Assembly (NCBI GenBank): GCA_002403895.1
Contig: DHIQ01000059.1
Location: 718 to 7,945, forward strand
From: Candidatus Neomicrothrix sp. UBA4742
Lineage (GTDB): Bacteria > Actinomycetota > Acidimicrobiia > Acidimicrobiales > Acidimicrobilacustridaceae
DNA: 7,228 bases
Direction: 5' to 3'
Shown: piece after piece, positions 6,286 through 7,228 of the stretch
How the letters are laid out: every line of letters starts with the position of its first letter
Position numbering within the stretch: the first letter of the stretch is position 1
Translations under genes and position numbers: made by a program
Notes under the pieces: model-generated
Database searches by the model: none
What the model was told of the DNA's origin: nothing
What the model saw: only the letters and a program-made list of their open reading frames with translations

Positions 6286-6550
6286 GGCGGTAGCGGGCCC
6301 GCAACTCGTCCGCGGTGACGAAGTCGCCCGCGGCGACGGCGGCCCGAGCCTCCTCGATGTCGGTGAGAGCCGACGGATCTGACAGCAACTCGATGGTGTC
6401 TTCGAGCGCCGCCAGGTCCTCCGGGCTCAGAAGCACGGCTGCGGGGCGACCGTTGCGGGTGAGGACGATGCGTTCGTGCTCGGCCTCGACCCGGTCGACG
6501 ATCTCGGACAGGTGGGCCTTGATCTCGGACAGTGGCAGGGTCTCACTCAT
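6275..6550 (-). CDS. Phd/YefM family antitoxin
   Basis: A 91-aa antitoxin that neutralises the toxin encoded directly downstream and usually represses its own operon. The N-terminal DNA-binding and dimerisation domain is visible as LPLSEIKAHLSEIVDRVE (5-22), ERIVLTRNGRPAAVLLSPED (26-45) and a following helix, the standard Phd/YefM pattern. The C-terminal, toxin-wrapping part (about 55-91) is acidic and then basic (DIEEARAAVAAGDF, ELRARYRHDR). An upstream in-frame ATG at 6568 would add MTSILV, but ATG 6550 is chosen: TAGTAT lies seven bases before it, a good -35 is correctly spaced, and proteins of this family normally begin close to this SETLPLSE motif. The reading frame ends inside the toxin gene with an 11-base overlap. 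Together with the toxin it forms a type II toxin-antitoxin operon. Confidence 0.88.
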   Translation of the reverse strand: MSETLPLSEIKAHLSEIVDRVEAEHERIVLTRNGRPAAVLLSPEDLAALEDTIELLSDPSALTDIEEARAAVAAGDFVTADELRARYRHDR

Positions 6551-6570
6551 GACCAGAATACTAGTCATGA
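6547..6570. promoter_or_regulatory. Candidate autoregulatory operator of the toxin-antitoxin operon
   Basis: TCATGAC (6547-6553) and GTCATGA (6564-6570) form a perfect 7-bp inverted repeat with a 10-base spacer. The repeat encloses the TAGTAT -10 box and covers the predicted transcription and translation start. Phd/YefM antitoxins and their toxin complexes bind palindromes overlapping their own promoters, so this is the obvious binding site. Part of the symmetry comes from two ATG codons, which weakens it slightly. Confidence 0.45.
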
Positions 6571-6585
6571 CTTTCCGGATGGCAA
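6558..6585 (-). promoter_or_regulatory. Promoter of the toxin-antitoxin operon
   Basis: On the minus strand TTGCCA (6585-6580) and TAGTAT (6563-6558) are 16 bases apart, close to the -35 TTGACA and -10 TATAAT consensus. Transcription would start at about 6550, the A of the preferred antitoxin ATG, so the mRNA would be leaderless. It is the best-matching promoter in the window. Confidence 0.6.
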
Positions 6586-6629
6586 CCTATCTCCGCCACG
6601 GCGAAGTCCGCAGTCGTCGTGCATGCCCG

Positions 6630-6651
6630 CGCGTCTGACGTGGCGTCAGAT
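6630..6651. promoter_or_regulatory. Palindromic operator, copy 2 (thiolase-like gene promoter)
   Basis: All 22 bases equal copy 1 at 5963-5984, with half-sites TCTGACG (6634-6640) and CGTCAGA (6644-6650). It lies ten bases upstream of the TACACT -10 box and covers the -35 position of the thiolase-like gene. A bound regulator would occlude polymerase here as at the CoA-transferase gene. Confidence 0.65.
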
Positions 6652-6661
6652 TTCTGCCGCC

Positions 6662-6667
6662 TACACT
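6662..6667 (+). promoter_or_regulatory. TANNNT -10 box of the thiolase-like gene
   Basis: TACACT lies eight bases before ATG 6676 and 22 bases before the gene start at 6690. Transcription would begin near 6674-6676, giving a leader of about 14-16 bases. The operator at 6630-6651 occupies the -35 position. Confidence 0.45.
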
Positions 6668-6675
6668 GCGACGCG

Positions 6676-6693
6676 ATGAGAGGCATGCGATGA
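6676..6693 (+). other. Possible leaderless five-codon upstream reading frame
   Basis: ATG 6676 opens a five-codon frame (MRGMR) whose TGA at 6691-6693 overlaps the gene start ATG 6690 as ATGA. The bases GCGATGAG occur at both 6673-6680 and 6687-6694, so the two starts look duplicated. AGAGG (6679-6683), six bases before ATG 6690, can also serve as a Shine-Dalgarno sequence. It may be a coupling device or simple chance. Confidence 0.25.
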
Positions 6694-7228
6694 GGGGGAT
6701 CCTGAGTTTCGCCGGGTACGTGCCGTATCACCGGCTCGACCGGGCGACCATCACCGAGGCCAGCGGCACGAACGCCGGCAAGGGCACCCGGTCGGTCGCC
6801 TCCTACGACGAGGACACCACCACCATGGCCGTCGAGGCCGCCCGCCTGGCCCTTCGTCCGCTCGGCGACGCCGGCCGCGCTGCGCCCGACGCCCTGTGGT
6901 TCTCCACCACGGCGCCGGCCTATGTCGACAAGACGAACGCCACCATCGTGCACGCCGCGGTCCGGCTCGACCGCGAGGCGGCCGCCTTCGACGCCAACGG
7001 GTCGGTGCGCTCGGCCATGGGCGCCCTGCGCGCCGCTCTCACCGGTGGCGGCACCACCCTGGTCACTGCCGCCGATGTGCGTACCGGGCTGCCCACCAGC
7101 GCCGACGAGCGCGAGGGGGGCGACGCGGCCGCCGCCCTGCTCATCGGCGACGACGCCCCCGGCTCCCCCGTGCTGGCCGAATACCTGGGCGGTGCCTCGC
7201 TCACCGAGGAGTTCCTCGACCGGTGGCG
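6690..7228 (+). CDS. Thiolase-superfamily protein (KAS III/HMG-CoA synthase-like), N-terminal part
   Basis: 179 codons are present and the gene runs off the right edge. The sequence fits the first half of the thiolase fold as found in KAS III and HMG-CoA-synthase-like proteins: GILSFAGYVPYHRLDR at 3-18, YDEDTTTMAVEAARLAL in the first helix region, ALWFSTTAPAYVDKTNATIV and GGDAAAALLIGDD near residues 150-162. Such proteins often act in acyl-CoA condensation or partner with an OB-fold zinc-ribbon protein. At the position where KAS III and HMG-CoA synthase carry the nucleophilic Cys (five residues after the conserved Asp101) the sequence is DANGSVRSAMGAL, so Val106 takes its place. Either the alignment shifts here or the protein lacks classical condensing activity. 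ATG 6690 is chosen because ATG 6676 is in another frame and stops after five codons. It shares its operator with the CoA-transferase gene. Confidence 0.75.
   Translation, partial: MRGILSFAGYVPYHRLDRATITEASGTNAGKGTRSVASYDEDTTTMAVEAARLALRPLGDAGRAAPDALWFSTTAPAYVDKTNATIVHAAVRLDREAAAFDANGSVRSAMGALRAALTGGGTTLVTAADVRTGLPTSADEREGGDAAAALLIGDDAPGSPVLAEYLGGASLTEEFLDRW

Larger units (their letters stand above)
5963..6651. repeat. Toxin-antitoxin segment bracketed by 22-bp direct repeats
   Basis: The two identical 22-bp copies (5963-5984, 6630-6651) are in direct orientation, 667 bp apart. Between them lie only the toxin, the antitoxin and their promoter. The palindromic core has no orientation, but the shared non-palindromic flanks (CGCG on the left, T on the right) make the repeats direct. 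That fits a duplication around an inserted cassette as well as two independently kept operators. No transposase or terminal inverted repeats are visible. Confidence 0.4.

Noticed and set aside
1..7228. CRISPR array, tRNA, rRNA or insertion sequence
   Set aside because: No regularly spaced repeats, no cloverleaf or rRNA-like stretch, and no transposase motifs were seen. The only exact long repeat noticed is the 22-bp operator pair.

Overview
The window is GC-rich, densely coding DNA with very strong G/C preference at third codon positions, GTG as well as ATG starts, and little Shine-Dalgarno signal. Together with the gene content (SurA-like parvulin lipoprotein followed by a methylase-MazG fusion, class III CoA-transferase, thiolase-superfamily protein) this points to a high-GC actinobacterium, possibly of the Acidimicrobiia. 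The phylum is an inference from composition and gene order; no rRNA or marker gene settles it.

Layout. (1) 1-2733, plus strand: the last 15 codons of an upstream gene (by conserved order possibly mfd), a parvulin-type peptidyl-prolyl isomerase lipoprotein (160-1371) and, nine bases on, a YabN-type tetrapyrrole-methylase/MazG fusion (1381-2733). This is a housekeeping block for protein folding outside the membrane and nucleotide-pool cleaning. (2) 2734-2899: a non-coding gap with two small hairpins and a G-run cluster, then a compact amidase-signature enzyme (2900-4021, plus). (3) 4081-5935, minus strand: a SnoaL/NTF2-like protein downstream of a CaiB/BaiF CoA-transferase, converging on the amidase. 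(4) 6007-6550, minus strand: a Phd/YefM antitoxin and RelE/ParE toxin operon with its own promoter and a candidate autoregulatory palindrome. (5) 6690 to the end, plus strand: the N-terminal part of a thiolase-superfamily (KAS III/HMG-CoA-synthase-like) protein that runs off the window.

The most notable signal is regulatory. An identical 22-bp sequence containing the palindrome TCTGACG-TGG-CGTCAGA lies just upstream of the CoA-transferase (5963-5984) and again just upstream of the thiolase-like gene (6630-6651). This looks like a shared operator for two divergently transcribed acyl-CoA genes. The copies are direct repeats that bracket the toxin-antitoxin operon exactly, so the operon may have been inserted into, or duplicated with, a formerly single divergent promoter region.

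A second pattern is a TANNNT box (-10-like) 6-8 bases before the start codon of mazG, the amidase, the CoA-transferase and the antitoxin, and before the first ATG ahead of the thiolase-like gene. It implies mostly leaderless transcripts, and I used it to choose start codons. Only the NTF2-like gene has a strong Shine-Dalgarno sequence.
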